Source: DATKPE01 sp033854175
GTDB lineage: Bacteria > Bacteroidota > Ignavibacteria > UBA10030 > SZUA-254
Direction: 5' to 3'
Length of the DNA stretch: 64,000 bases
Assembly: GCA_033854175.1 (NCBI GenBank)
Contig: JAWOKN010000006.1
Span: forward strand, 1 to 64,000
In this document: positions 40,034-48,055 of the stretch, piece by piece
Numbering within the stretch: position 1 is the first letter of the stretch
How the letters are laid out: each line of letters opens with the position of its first letter
Program-made: the position numbers and the translations under genes
The notes under the pieces: generated by a model
What the model was told of the DNA's origin: nothing
The model's input: the letters and a program-made list of their open reading frames with translations, nothing else
The model's database searches: none

Positions 40034-41083
40034 TCATTGAATCGTCCACGTTTCACCGTGGTGGAGCAGCCGTTCGAGATCACCCTCACCCTGCCTGTCC
40101 ACCGCCTGCTGGATCTGCTTCTCCACCTCGGCGGCGTACAGGGGCCGTTCGACGGCGTAGACCACACCGACGGGGCGGGGGAGCGCCGGAATATTCGACA
40201 TCCGGGCAAGAATGAACGAAAGCATCGTGTCCCGTTCGTTGTGCACGATGAGATCGCTCACCGAGCTGCGCCCGTCCTTGAGCGAAACCACCACGGGTGT
40301 GAATCCATCGAGCTTCAGCCCCTTGTCCTTTTCCTTCCCGAAGATCATCGGCTTGCCGTTTTCGAGATAAACCACATTGTCATCCTTGGTCTCTTTTTCC
40401 GTCCAGGTGAAAAAGGCCCCGTCATTGAACACATTGCAGTTCTGATAGATTTCGACGAACGAGGTCCCCTTGTGCTCGGCCGCCCGCCGGATCACCATCT
40501 GCAGATGCTTCGGGTCACGGTCAAGCGCCCGCGCCACGAAAGAGGCTTCAGCACCAAGCGTCACAAGAAGCGGATTGAACGGATGATCGACCGAGCCGTA
40601 GGGGCTCGACTTTGTCACCTTCCCGAACTCCGAGGTGGGGGAGTACTGACCCTTGGTCAGCCCGTAAATCTGGTTGTTGAAGAGGAGGATCTTCACGTCG
40701 ATGTTCCGCCGGCAGATGTGAATCAGATGGTTCCCCCCGATGCTTAAACCGTCGCCGTCACCGGTCGCGACCCATACCGAGAGGTCCGGTCTCGCGATCT
40801 TCAGACCGCTCGCAATGGCCGGCGCCCGGCCGTGGATCCCGTGGAAACCATAGGTCTCCATGTAATAGGGGAACCGGCTCGAACAACCGATGCCGGAGAT
40901 GAATGCCATCTTGTGCCGCGGTATCCCGAGATCAGGCATCGACCGCTGGACCTGCGCCAGGATGGAATAATCACCGCATCCCGGACACCACCGTACGTCC
41001 TGATCCGATGAAAAATCCTTCGAGCTGTATTTCACAGCGGGCGGCTGCGGGAGACGTTCCAGTGTTTCTTTCGCTACGTTCAT
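40034..41083 (-). CDS. korB: 2-oxoacid:ferredoxin oxidoreductase, beta subunit
   Basis: 349 residues. The start at 41083 is preferred over an upstream ATG that would overlap korA, because TGAGGAT lies just before it and MNVAKETLERLPQPP follows. Thiamine diphosphate and Fe-S features: DVRWCPGCGDYSIL, ISGIGCSSRFPYYMETYGFHGIHGRAPAIASGLKIARP and the ThDP-magnesium motif GDGDGLSIGGNHLIHICRRNID with NNQIYGLTKGQYSPTS. With the alpha subunit it converts 2-oxoglutarate (or another 2-oxoacid) and CoA to the acyl-CoA, reducing ferredoxin; the reverse reaction serves the reductive TCA cycle. Substrate choice is inferred from overall resemblance to KorB. Confidence 0.9.
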   Translation of the reverse strand: MNVAKETLERLPQPPAVKYSSKDFSSDQDVRWCPGCGDYSILAQVQRSMPDLGIPRHKMAFISGIGCSSRFPYYMETYGFHGIHGRAPAIASGLKIARPDLSVWVATGDGDGLSIGGNHLIHICRRNIDVKILLFNNQIYGLTKGQYSPTSEFGKVTKSSPYGSVDHPFNPLLVTLGAEASFVARALDRDPKHLQMVIRRAAEHKGTSFVEIYQNCNVFNDGAFFTWTEKETKDDNVVYLENGKPMIFGKEKDKGLKLDGFTPVVVSLKDGRSSVSDLIVHNERDTMLSFILARMSNIPALPRPVGVVYAVERPLYAAEVEKQIQQAVDRQGEGDLERLLHHGETWTIQ

Positions 41084-41096
41084 GGGATCCTCAACT

Positions 41097-42926
41097 TCAT
41101 AAAAGTTCGTCAATCTTGTCTTCAATTTCACCAGCCTTGAACGGCAGACCCTGGACCTTGCTCAGGGATACCGTCGGAAGGAGGTATTTTGCCCGGAGAA
41201 TCTTCGACAGCTGCCCAAGGTTCAACTCCGGAACCAGGATGGTGTCGAAGTTGTGCAGGATCTCACCGGTGTTCTTCTGCAGGGGGTTGAGATACTTCAG
41301 GTGCAGGTGCGAAACCGCCTTTCCTTCCCGGCGCTTGTTTTCCACCGCGGTCCGGATGGCACCATAGGTCCCACCCCAGCCGACCACGAGGACCTTCCCC
41401 TTCGTGTCCCCCTCGACCCTGGCCGGCCCTATGTCCTGCGCAATGCCGTCGACCTTCGCCTGGCGCATCCTGACCATGTATTCATGGTTTTCCGGATCGT
41501 AACTCACGTTCCCCGTAATGTGCTCTTTTTCCAGACCCCCGATCCTGTGCTCAAGCCCCGGAGTTCCGGGTATCGCCCAGGGCCGCGAGAGGGTTTTTTC
41601 ATCGCGGAGATAGGGGAAAAATCCTTCCGCCTCTGTCCTGAAGCGTACCGGAATCGGATGCAGATCGGATGCGTGCGGGATGAGCCAGGGCTCCGCCCCG
41701 TTCGCAAGATACCCGTCCGAGAGGAAGATCACCGGTGTCATGTACTTCACCGCTATCCGGCATGCCTCGTAGACGGTGAAAAAACAATCCGCAGGCGTGC
41801 TGGCCGCGATGACCGGGATCGGCGCCTCGCTGTTGCGCCCGTAAACGGCCTGCAGAAGATCAGCCTGCTCGGTTTTTGTGGGAAGTCCGGTGCTCGGCCC
41901 CCCACGCTGAATGTCACAGATGACAAGCGGGAGCTCCAGCATCACCGCGAGTCCCATCGCTTCGGTCTTCAGCGCCATCCCCGGACCACTCGTTGTCGTG
42001 ACTCCGAGAAGCCCCCCGTACGACGCGCCGATGGCCGAGGTGATCCCTGCGATTTCGTCTTCGGCCTGAAAGGTCTTGACATGGAAATTTTTGTGCTTCG
42101 CCAGCTCGTGCAGGATGTCACTGGCCGGGGTGATCGGATAGGAACCGAGAAAGAGCTCAAGCCCCGATTTGACCGAGGCCGCAATCAGACCCCACGCGAC
42201 AGCCTCATTGCCGGTAATGCTGCGGTACGTTCCGGGGGGGAGCGAGGCGGGCTTCACCTCGTAACGCACGGCGAAGGCTTCCGTCGTCTCGCCGAACGCA
42301 TACCCCGCCTTCAAGACACGCGTGTTGGCTTCAAGAAGATCCGGGGATTTGGCGAACTTTTCCCGGATCCATTTGATCGTCGGCTCAAGCGGCCGCGAGA
42401 ACATCCAGTACATCATCCCCAGCGCAAAGAAATTCTTGCTCCGGTCGGTGATCTTGGTCGAGAGACCGAGATCTGAAAGCGCGTTTTCCGTCAGCTTCGT
42501 AATGTTCACCGTGTGGAGCTGATACTGTTCGAGTGATCCGTCCTCCAGCGGGTTACCCGAATACCCGGCAAGCTGGAGGTTCCGCTCGCCGAATCCGTCG
42601 CTGTTGGCTATGATGACACCGCCGGGGCGAAGGCTCCGCAGATTGACCTTCAGCGCCGCAGGATTCATCGCCACCAGCACGTCACAGGTGTCACCCGGTG
42701 TGTTGATCTCCGTCGAGCCGAAATGGATCTGAAAACCACTCACGCCGAATAAGGTCCCGGCGGGAGCCCTGATTTCAGCCGGGTAATCGGGAAGCGTGCT
42801 CAGGTCGTTCCCGACAAACGCTGTCGTGCTCGTGAACTGCATCCCGGTCAGCTGCATCCCGTCGCCGGAATCACCCGCAAATCGTATCGTCACTTCATCA
42901 AGATTTTTGATATCCTTGTCCATCAT
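41097..42926 (-). CDS. korA: 2-oxoacid:ferredoxin oxidoreductase, fused gamma-alpha subunit
   Basis: 609 residues. The N-terminal 190 residues are the gamma domain (VTIRFAGDSGDGMQLTG, FPAEIRAP-like segment DYPAEIRAPAGTLFGVSGFQIHFG). The alpha domain follows (GNEAVAWGLIAASVKSGLELFLGSYPITPASDILHELAK, FQAEDEIAGITSAIGASYGG, TTTSGPGMALKTEAMGLAVMLELPLVICDIQRGGPSTGLPTKTEQADLLQ), then the C-terminal region GKVLVVGWGGTYGAIRTAV. The fused gamma-alpha form paired with a separate beta subunit is the two-subunit KorAB type. No delta ferredoxin subunit gene is present, consistent with that type. It reads directly into korB. Confidence 0.93.
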   Translation of the reverse strand: MMDKDIKNLDEVTIRFAGDSGDGMQLTGMQFTSTTAFVGNDLSTLPDYPAEIRAPAGTLFGVSGFQIHFGSTEINTPGDTCDVLVAMNPAALKVNLRSLRPGGVIIANSDGFGERNLQLAGYSGNPLEDGSLEQYQLHTVNITKLTENALSDLGLSTKITDRSKNFFALGMMYWMFSRPLEPTIKWIREKFAKSPDLLEANTRVLKAGYAFGETTEAFAVRYEVKPASLPPGTYRSITGNEAVAWGLIAASVKSGLELFLGSYPITPASDILHELAKHKNFHVKTFQAEDEIAGITSAIGASYGGLLGVTTTSGPGMALKTEAMGLAVMLELPLVICDIQRGGPSTGLPTKTEQADLLQAVYGRNSEAPIPVIAASTPADCFFTVYEACRIAVKYMTPVIFLSDGYLANGAEPWLIPHASDLHPIPVRFRTEAEGFFPYLRDEKTLSRPWAIPGTPGLEHRIGGLEKEHITGNVSYDPENHEYMVRMRQAKVDGIAQDIGPARVEGDTKGKVLVVGWGGTYGAIRTAVENKRREGKAVSHLHLKYLNPLQKNTGEILHNFDTILVPELNLGQLSKILRAKYLLPTVSLSKVQGLPFKAGEIEDKIDELL

Positions 42927-42953
42927 ATCGTGTCCGTATCTCTTCCTGTGCCG

Positions 42954-43688
42954 TTATCCGAGTTCATTCAAAATTGGAAACCATCTCGAGAGGTACCCGG
43001 AGATGATCGTGAGGGAATTCGTCGCGATGAGAATGCCGACGATGATCAGGAGGATCCCCCCGATGATTTCCACCGTGTGAAGATGCCGCTTGAATTTGTT
43101 GAAAAAATTGTAGAAGGCGCTGATGCTGATCCCGGTGAGGAAAAAGGGAATGCCCAGACCGAGAGAGTAGGCCGTCAGGAGGATGATCCCCTTTCCCACC
43201 GTGTCCTGCTGGCTGGCAATGGTCAGGATTCCGGCCAGGATAGGCCCGATGCAGGGTGTCCATCCGAACGCGAACGCCAATCCGATGATGAACGCCCCCA
43301 GAAGCCCGAGTTTTCTCCCCTCAGCCTGAAACCGTTTTTCATAGTTGAGAAAGGGTATCCGGATGAGTCCCGTCATGTGGATGCCGAAGATGACCACGAT
43401 GACCCCGGCGATGCGGCCTATGAGGATGATTTTATCGTGAAGGAACTGCCCGAAAGCCGTCGCCGATGCCCCCAGGGCGATGAAAACGACGGAAAAACCG
43501 AGGATGAACAGGATGGAGTTTACCGCAATGGTTTTCCTGACCCTGCCGCGGTGCTCCGCATCCTGCATTTCTTCAAAGGAGACTCCTGAGATGAATGAGA
43601 TGTAACCCGGTACTATGGGAAGAACACACGGCGAAATGAACGATATGAGGCCAAAAATGAACGCCGTTGCAATACTGACATTTTCCAA
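42954..43688 (-). CDS. ccdA: CcdA-type thiol-disulfide transmembrane transporter
   Basis: 244 residues with six predicted membrane helices. The two redox cysteines lie in the repeated motifs SFISPCVLPIVPGYI and FGWTPCIGPILAGI, as in CcdA/DsbD-beta. It passes electrons from cytoplasmic thioredoxin to periplasmic acceptors, for example for cytochrome c maturation. No thioredoxin-like partner is encoded beside it. It lies between rplI (90-base gap containing an inverted repeat) and korA (27-base gap), so it may lead the korAB transcript. Confidence 0.93.
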   Translation of the reverse strand: MENVSIATAFIFGLISFISPCVLPIVPGYISFISGVSFEEMQDAEHRGRVRKTIAVNSILFILGFSVVFIALGASATAFGQFLHDKIILIGRIAGVIVVIFGIHMTGLIRIPFLNYEKRFQAEGRKLGLLGAFIIGLAFAFGWTPCIGPILAGILTIASQQDTVGKGIILLTAYSLGLGIPFFLTGISISAFYNFFNKFKRHLHTVEIIGGILLIIVGILIATNSLTIISGYLSRWFPILNELG

Positions 43689-43729
43689 TGGACAAATCCT
43701 CCTTGATACGTGCCATTACCTAAGAACAA

Positions 43730-43764
43730 CGTACGATTATTTTGATACATTTTCAAATCGTACG
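43730..43764. promoter_or_regulatory. 9-bp perfect inverted repeat upstream of ccdA
   Basis: CGTACGATT (43730-43738) and AATCGTACG (43756-43764) are separated by 17 bases in the short rplI-ccdA gap. Each arm contains the self-complementary CGTACG. It could be a dimeric regulator site in the ccdA promoter region or a hairpin at the end of the ribosomal transcript; there is no T-run. Confidence 0.4.
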
Positions 43765-43778
43765 GCACTGAGAGGGCC

Positions 43779-44222
43779 CTATTCCTGGACCACCCAGACC
43801 TTGACCTTTCCCGTAACGGCCTGCGCAAGCCTGATGCTGACCGTGTAGATGCCCAGCGCCTTGATCGGTTCGTCAAGCTCGATCGCCCGCTTGTCCATCG
43901 TCACCCCCTTCTCCTGAAGCGCGTCTGCGATCATCTGCGCGGTGACCGAACCGAAGAGTTTTTCGTCCTCGCCGACCTTGACCTTCAGCGTGATCGAGAT
44001 CTTTTCCAGATCAGTCGCGAGCTTTTCCGCATGCCGGAGTTCCTTCTTTTCGTGCGATTGCCGCTGCTTCTTCTCCTCCTCGAGCGCACGCAGGTTCCCC
44101 TCCGATGCGGCATACCCGATGTTGCGCGGGATGAGGAAATTCCGTGCGTATCCTTCCTTGACTTCCACGATGTCGCCGATTTTTCCGAGTTTGTTAAAAT
44201 CCTGACGCAAGATAATTTTCAT
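43779..44222 (-). CDS. rplI: 50S ribosomal protein bL9
   Basis: 147 residues. MKIILRQDFNKLGKIGDIVEVKEGYARNFLIPRNIGYAA is the conserved N-terminal domain that binds 23S rRNA. A long charged connecting helix (EEEKKQRQSHEKKELRHAEKL) and the C-terminal domain (SVTAQMIADALQEKG) follow. It is the last gene of the classic rpsF-ssb-rpsR-rplI operon, 27 bases after rpsR. Confidence 0.97.
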   Translation of the reverse strand: MKIILRQDFNKLGKIGDIVEVKEGYARNFLIPRNIGYAASEGNLRALEEEKKQRQSHEKKELRHAEKLATDLEKISITLKVKVGEDEKLFGSVTAQMIADALQEKGVTMDKRAIELDEPIKALGIYTVSIRLAQAVTGKVKVWVVQE

Positions 44223-44249
44223 ACAGTTCCTCTTCCAGAATCGTTCTGA

Positions 44250-44489
44250 TTATCGGATGGTCTCTGATACGAAGGGTATCAGGGCAAGATGTCGCGCGCG
44301 CTTGATCGCCTGAACGAGCTGACGCTGATGCTTCGCGCAGGTCCCGGTGATCCGCTTTGGGATGATTTTCCCCTGCTCGGATATGAACCGCACAAGCCGC
44401 TTCTCATCCTTGTAGTCGATGTAGATTTCCTTGTTTTCACAGAAACGGCAGACACGCCGTTTCTTGAGTTGCTGTTCCTGCTTAGCCAT
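44250..44489 (-). CDS. rpsR: 30S ribosomal protein bS18 (zinc-type)
   Basis: 79 residues from the ATG at 44489, chosen because GAGAGGAAC lies at the right spacing and the family begins here; the open frame starts six codons earlier. KKRRVCRFCENK near the N-terminus and TGTCAKHQRQLVQAIKRARHLALIPF at the C-terminus are conserved. Cysteines in CRFC and GTCAKH indicate a zinc-binding form. bS18 binds 16S rRNA as a pair with bS6, which is encoded two genes upstream. Confidence 0.97.
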   Translation of the reverse strand: MAKQEQQLKKRRVCRFCENKEIYIDYKDEKRLVRFISEQGKIIPKRITGTCAKHQRQLVQAIKRARHLALIPFVSETIR

Positions 44490-44503
44490 AAAGATGGTTC
44501 CTC

Positions 44504-45001
44504 TCAAGTTCTTGATGATTGTGGGGGATGCTCTTTCAAAAGCTGGGATTCCTCGCTCGTCAGAAATTTGTCGAACGAATCGTCCTCGACCGTCGACGGT
44601 TCTTCCTCATGCGGCTGCGTGTGACCGACCGGGTGGGGGATTTCACTCTGCGTTCCTTTCCTGTTCAGGAATTGTATCCGGCGGGCCTTGATCTCAACGA
44701 TGTTCCTGCTGTGGCCGTCGTCGCTTTTAAAGACGTGGCTTTGCAGCTCGCCGTCGATCAGCACCGCACTCCCTTTTTTCAGACGGTTCGTGCAGCTTTC
44801 CGCAAGCTTGTTCCAGGCCACCACGCCGACATAACAGACCTCCTCCTGCCATTGATTGTTCGCATCCCGGTATTTCCGGTTCGAAGCAATCGAGAAATTG
44901 ATGACGGGAGTGCCGTTCGTGGTTTGACGGAAAACCGGGTCCTTGGTCAAATTGCCGGCGATGATGACGGCATTCAGTTCAGGCATTTTCAAGTCGGCCA
45001 T
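44504..45001 (-). CDS. ssb: Single-stranded DNA-binding protein
   Basis: 165 residues. OB-fold: LNAVIIAGNLTKDPVFRQTTNGTPVINFSIASNRKY, WQEEVCYVGVVAWNKLAESC, LKKGSAVLIDGELQSHVF. An acidic, disordered tail follows (HEEEPSTVEDDSFD). The tail does not end in the DDDIPF-type tip that recruits repair proteins in E. coli but in KEHPPQSSRT; the acidic segment FDKFLTSEE may take that role. It binds single-stranded DNA in replication and repair. Position between rpsF and rpsR is the widely conserved arrangement. Confidence 0.95.
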   Translation of the reverse strand: MADLKMPELNAVIIAGNLTKDPVFRQTTNGTPVINFSIASNRKYRDANNQWQEEVCYVGVVAWNKLAESCTNRLKKGSAVLIDGELQSHVFKSDDGHSRNIVEIKARRIQFLNRKGTQSEIPHPVGHTQPHEEEPSTVEDDSFDKFLTSEESQLLKEHPPQSSRT

Positions 45002-45054
45002 ACGGTGTCCTTACATGTTGACGTGAGTCATCGTTCCAGATGAACAAGGTTTGA

Positions 45055-45477
45055 TTAGCTCGGTGTTTCGGCGCTGTCATCGGTAAAGAGCGGCTCGCGT
45101 GGTGGCGCCGGCGCTTCCGGTGCCGCGACTTCCTGCTTCGCCGCGGCCGATGCACCCAGCACACCCGCCCTGAGAGAGCGTTTGTCCCGGTGAATGGTGA
45201 GGAAACGCAGGATGTTCTCGTCCAGAAGATAGGTCCGCTCAAGCTGGGGAACAACGGATCCGGTACCGCCGAATTCGATGTTGACGTAATATCCGTTGTT
45301 TTTCTTCTTGATCGTGTATGCCAGCCGCTTGCGCCCCCATTTGTTGAGCGCGGTGATCTCACCGCCGTTCCGCGTGATGACTTCCTGGATGTGATTGATG
45401 ATGGCGTCTACCTGGGGATCCTCAAGAGAGGCATTGACGATAAACGTCGTTTCGTAGGGGTACTTCGTGTGTGTCAT
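45055..45477 (-). CDS. rpsF: 30S ribosomal protein bS6
   Basis: 140 residues. YETTFIVNASLEDPQVDAIINHIQEVITRNGGEITALNKWGRKRLAYTIKKKNNGYYVNIEFGG is typical, and ENILRFLTIHRDKRSL ends the fold. A C-terminal extension of about 40 residues rich in Ala, Pro and Glu is present, longer than in E. coli before modification. It is the first gene of rpsF-ssb-rpsR-rplI. A hairpin 41 bases upstream could be part of an S6:S18 feedback leader. Confidence 0.96.
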   Translation of the reverse strand: MTHTKYPYETTFIVNASLEDPQVDAIINHIQEVITRNGGEITALNKWGRKRLAYTIKKKNNGYYVNIEFGGTGSVVPQLERTYLLDENILRFLTIHRDKRSLRAGVLGASAAAKQEVAAPEAPAPPREPLFTDDSAETPS

Positions 45478-45517
45478 GGATGTTCCCTCTGGTCGTTAAA
45501 GAATGATTTCTGAATAA

Positions 45518-45536
45518 TTGCACCCTTCGGGTGCAA
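45518..45536 (-). promoter_or_regulatory. Hairpin in the rpsF leader
   Basis: TTGCACCC and GGGTGCAA form a perfect 8-bp stem around three bases between the pth stop and the rpsF start. On the transcribed minus strand the loop reads CCCGAAGGG. The bS6:bS18 complex is known to bind rpsF leaders through a CCG-containing hairpin loop, so this is a candidate autoregulatory element. It could otherwise be a transcript-end hairpin of pth, although no T-run follows. Confidence 0.4.
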
Positions 45537-45554
45537 ACTCAGAAATAGGGTGAT

Positions 45555-46136
45555 TTAATTTGTTTTCCTGTTGTATCGCTGCATGACCGCGTCAAAACCC
45601 ATCGCCACAGTCCCGAGTGCAGCCTCACATGCCCGTCCGATGAGATCTCCGACACGTTCCCGTTCGTCTTCATCAAACGAAGCCAGCACGTAATCGGCCA
45701 TGTCCTGCTTTTGCACGGGCATGGTCTCACCGCCAATCCCGCACCGGATACGGGCAAAATCGTCCGTCTGCAGATGGTACGCTATCGAACGCAATCCGTT
45801 GTGACCCCCGTCGGATCCCCGCAGCCGGATCCTCAGCCTTCCGAGCGGCAGATGAAAATCATCCGCAATCACAACCATCTTCCCCGCGCCGAGCCGGTGC
45901 TCCTGAAGCATTCCGGCGACCGCCACCCCCGAATTGTTCATGTAGGTCATGGGCTTCACCAGGAGTATTCCTTCACCGCCATGTGCCGCTTCTGCCGAGG
46001 CGTACAGGCCGCCCCACCGCCTGCGGAACCGCACCCGGAGCACTTCTGCAACCGCGTCAAGAACCATGAACCCGATGTTGTGACGCGTCGTCGCATACTC
46101 CGCCCCCGGATTTCCAAGACCGATAAGGGCGAACAT
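45555..46136 (-). CDS. pth: Peptidyl-tRNA hydrolase
   Basis: 193 residues. LIGLGNPGAEYATTRHNIGFMVLDAV holds the catalytic His and the conserved Asn. VKPMTYMNNSGVAV, VIADDFHLPLGRLRIRLRGSDGGHNGLRSIAYHLQTDDFARIRCGIG and ADYVLASFDEDE complete the family pattern. It recycles peptidyl-tRNA released from stalled ribosomes. It follows rplY by 21 bases in the prs-rplY-pth order found in many bacteria. Confidence 0.96.
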   Translation of the reverse strand: MFALIGLGNPGAEYATTRHNIGFMVLDAVAEVLRVRFRRRWGGLYASAEAAHGGEGILLVKPMTYMNNSGVAVAGMLQEHRLGAGKMVVIADDFHLPLGRLRIRLRGSDGGHNGLRSIAYHLQTDDFARIRCGIGGETMPVQKQDMADYVLASFDEDERERVGDLIGRACEAALGTVAMGFDAVMQRYNRKTN

Positions 46137-46157
46137 GAAACGGGAATAGTATCCGGT

Positions 46158-46892
46158 CTACTTCTTTTTTTCTTCTTTTTCTTTCGGTTGTGCAGCGGCC
46201 GGAGCAGGAGCGGCTTCAGCCTTCTTTTCGGCACCGGGTTTCCCCTCTTCGCCTTCTTCTCCTTCTTCAGCCTTCTTGCCTTTACCGATGACCTCCGGCT
46301 CCACAGCCTCTTCAACGGCTGCAGCCGGCGTCTCTTCCTTCTCTACCGTGGGCGGAATGACCCCGACGATGGTCGTGTCGGCGTCTTCGAGGATCTTCAC
46401 GTTTTCGATTTTCAGATCACCCACATGGATGAAGTGGTTGATCTTTAACTCTTCCGCATTCACTTCGACGTGGTCGGGGATGTTCCGCGGAAGACAGAAA
46501 ATTTCAATCTTGCGGATAAACTGGTGGAGTATGCCGCCGTCACGTACACCGACGGGCGTGCCGCCGACAACCGTGACCGGGATTTCAATCGAGATCTCCT
46601 CGTCCTCACGCAAACCCTGGAGATCGATGTGGATCGCCCGGTCGGTGATCGGATCAAACTGAATGTCCCGCAGAATGCAGCTTTTCGTGTCCCCGTTGTT
46701 CAGGGTCAGATTGATCAGATGCGTCTCTGCCGTGTAGATAAGGGGTTTCAGGGATTTTTCCGGTATCGCGACGGGAACGTTCGCTTCACCATGCATGTAG
46801 TAGATGCCGGGGATCTTGCCTTCCCTGCGCAATACCCTCGAATGTTTGCCGGTCTGTGTCCGTATCTCTGCCTGAAGTGTTATCTCTCGCAT
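46158..46892 (-). CDS. rplY: 50S ribosomal protein bL25 (long CTC/TL5 form)
   Basis: 244 residues. The N-terminal 5S-rRNA-binding domain (EITLQAEIRTQTGKHSRVLRREGKIPGIYYMHGE, LRDIQFDPITDRAIHIDLQ) is followed by the TL5 beta-domain (EEISIEIPVTVVGGTPVGVRDGGILHQFIRKIEIFCLPRNIPDHVEV). A low-complexity tail of about 55 residues rich in Glu, Ala and Lys ends in EKEEKKK. It binds 5S rRNA in the large subunit. It lies 11 bases downstream of prs on the same strand, as in general stress-related ctc operons of other bacteria. Confidence 0.95.
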   Translation of the reverse strand: MREITLQAEIRTQTGKHSRVLRREGKIPGIYYMHGEANVPVAIPEKSLKPLIYTAETHLINLTLNNGDTKSCILRDIQFDPITDRAIHIDLQGLREDEEISIEIPVTVVGGTPVGVRDGGILHQFIRKIEIFCLPRNIPDHVEVNAEELKINHFIHVGDLKIENVKILEDADTTIVGVIPPTVEKEETPAAAVEEAVEPEVIGKGKKAEEGEEGEEGKPGAEKKAEAAPAPAAAQPKEKEEKKK

Positions 46893-46903
46893 AGAAAAAC
46901 CTC

Positions 46904-47851
46904 TTATCCTTTATCGATGTCAAATAATGAGCTGATGGATTGATTTTTATAACCCCGCCTGATTGCTTCACCGAAGATGTCCGCGACGGATAATATTTCG
47001 ATCTTCCCGCTTGCGACGGCCTTCGCCTCGAGCGGTATCGTGTCGGTGACAAAGAGCGTCGAAACATCGCTGTGCGCAATCCGCCCGATAGCCTGCCCCG
47101 AGAGAAGCGGATGCGTGCACGCCCCGTAGATTTCCCGGGCTCCGGCCTTGCGTAACGCCCCGACAGCCCCGCAGAACGTCCCGCCGGTGTCGATCAGATC
47201 GTCGACGATGAGGATGTTCCTGCCCTTTACTTCACCAATGATGTTCATAATTTCTGCCTCGTTCGGCTTCGGCCTGCGCTTGTCGATCAGGATCAGATCG
47301 GCACCGAGCCGCTTGGCAAATGCCCGCGCCATCTTGATGCCGCCGACATCCGGCGATACCACCGTGAGGTTCCTGAATTTTTTCTTCAGGAAAAACGATA
47401 CATACACCGCCGACGAGTAGAGATGATCCACGGGTATGTCAAAAAAACCCTGAATCTGCGGTGCATGCAGATCCATCGTGATCACACGGTCGATCCCGGC
47501 CGATGTCAGAAGTTTTGCAACGAGCTTCGCCGTTATCGCAACCCGCGGCTGGTCTTTTCTGTCCTGCCGCGCATACCCGAAATAGGGTATCACCGCCGTG
47601 ATACGCCGGGCCGAAGCCCGCCGCGCGGCATCCACCATGATCAGCAATTCCATCAAATTGTCCGACGGCGGTCCGGTCGACTGGATGATGAACAAATCAC
47701 TCCCCCGGATGTTCTCGGAGTATTTGACCCAGATCTCACCATCACTGAAATTTTTGATCTGACAGGCACCGAGCCTCGTGCCGACTCGCTTTGCGATTTT
47801 TTCCGCAAGCCGCTGATTCGAACGGCCGGCGAATAACTTCAGGTCAAGCAT
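46904..47851 (-). CDS. prs: Ribose-phosphate pyrophosphokinase
   Basis: 315 residues, the standard length. It makes PRPP from ribose 5-phosphate and ATP for nucleotide, histidine and tryptophan synthesis. Seen: LKLFAGRSNQRLAEKIAKRVGTRLG, SDGEIWVKYSENIRGSDLFIIQST, IPYFGYARQDRKDQPRVAITAKLVA, VITMDLHAPQIQGFFDIPVDHLYSS and the PRPP-binding loop ILIVDDLIDTGGTFC. It heads the prs-rplY-pth unit, with a good promoter 86 bases upstream. Confidence 0.97.
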   Translation of the reverse strand: MLDLKLFAGRSNQRLAEKIAKRVGTRLGACQIKNFSDGEIWVKYSENIRGSDLFIIQSTGPPSDNLMELLIMVDAARRASARRITAVIPYFGYARQDRKDQPRVAITAKLVAKLLTSAGIDRVITMDLHAPQIQGFFDIPVDHLYSSAVYVSFFLKKKFRNLTVVSPDVGGIKMARAFAKRLGADLILIDKRRPKPNEAEIMNIIGEVKGRNILIVDDLIDTGGTFCGAVGALRKAGAREIYGACTHPLLSGQAIGRIAHSDVSTLFVTDTIPLEAKAVASGKIEILSVADIFGEAIRRGYKNQSISSLFDIDKG

Positions 47852-47936
47852 CCAAGAAATTGTAACGGGGTAGTGGTTTTTCGATGAATGCGGAAAAGCT
47901 TCAATTCTGAGGCTTTTCGACTGTTTTAAGCCTACA

Positions 47937-47965
47937 AATATAATGAAAGCATATCAATTTTGCAA
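47937..47965 (-). promoter_or_regulatory. Promoter of prs-rplY-pth
   Basis: On the minus strand TTGCAA (47965-47960), 17 bases, TATATT (47942-47937). The expected start near 47930 leaves a leader of about 80 bases. Confidence 0.6.
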
Positions 47966-48055
47966 CAAATTGCTTCCGCTACCGGGACACCCCGCCCCTG
48001 ACCCCGCTTCACGACCACCAAACCGCATCCTCCCCCCCCCGGGCAACGGGTTTTT

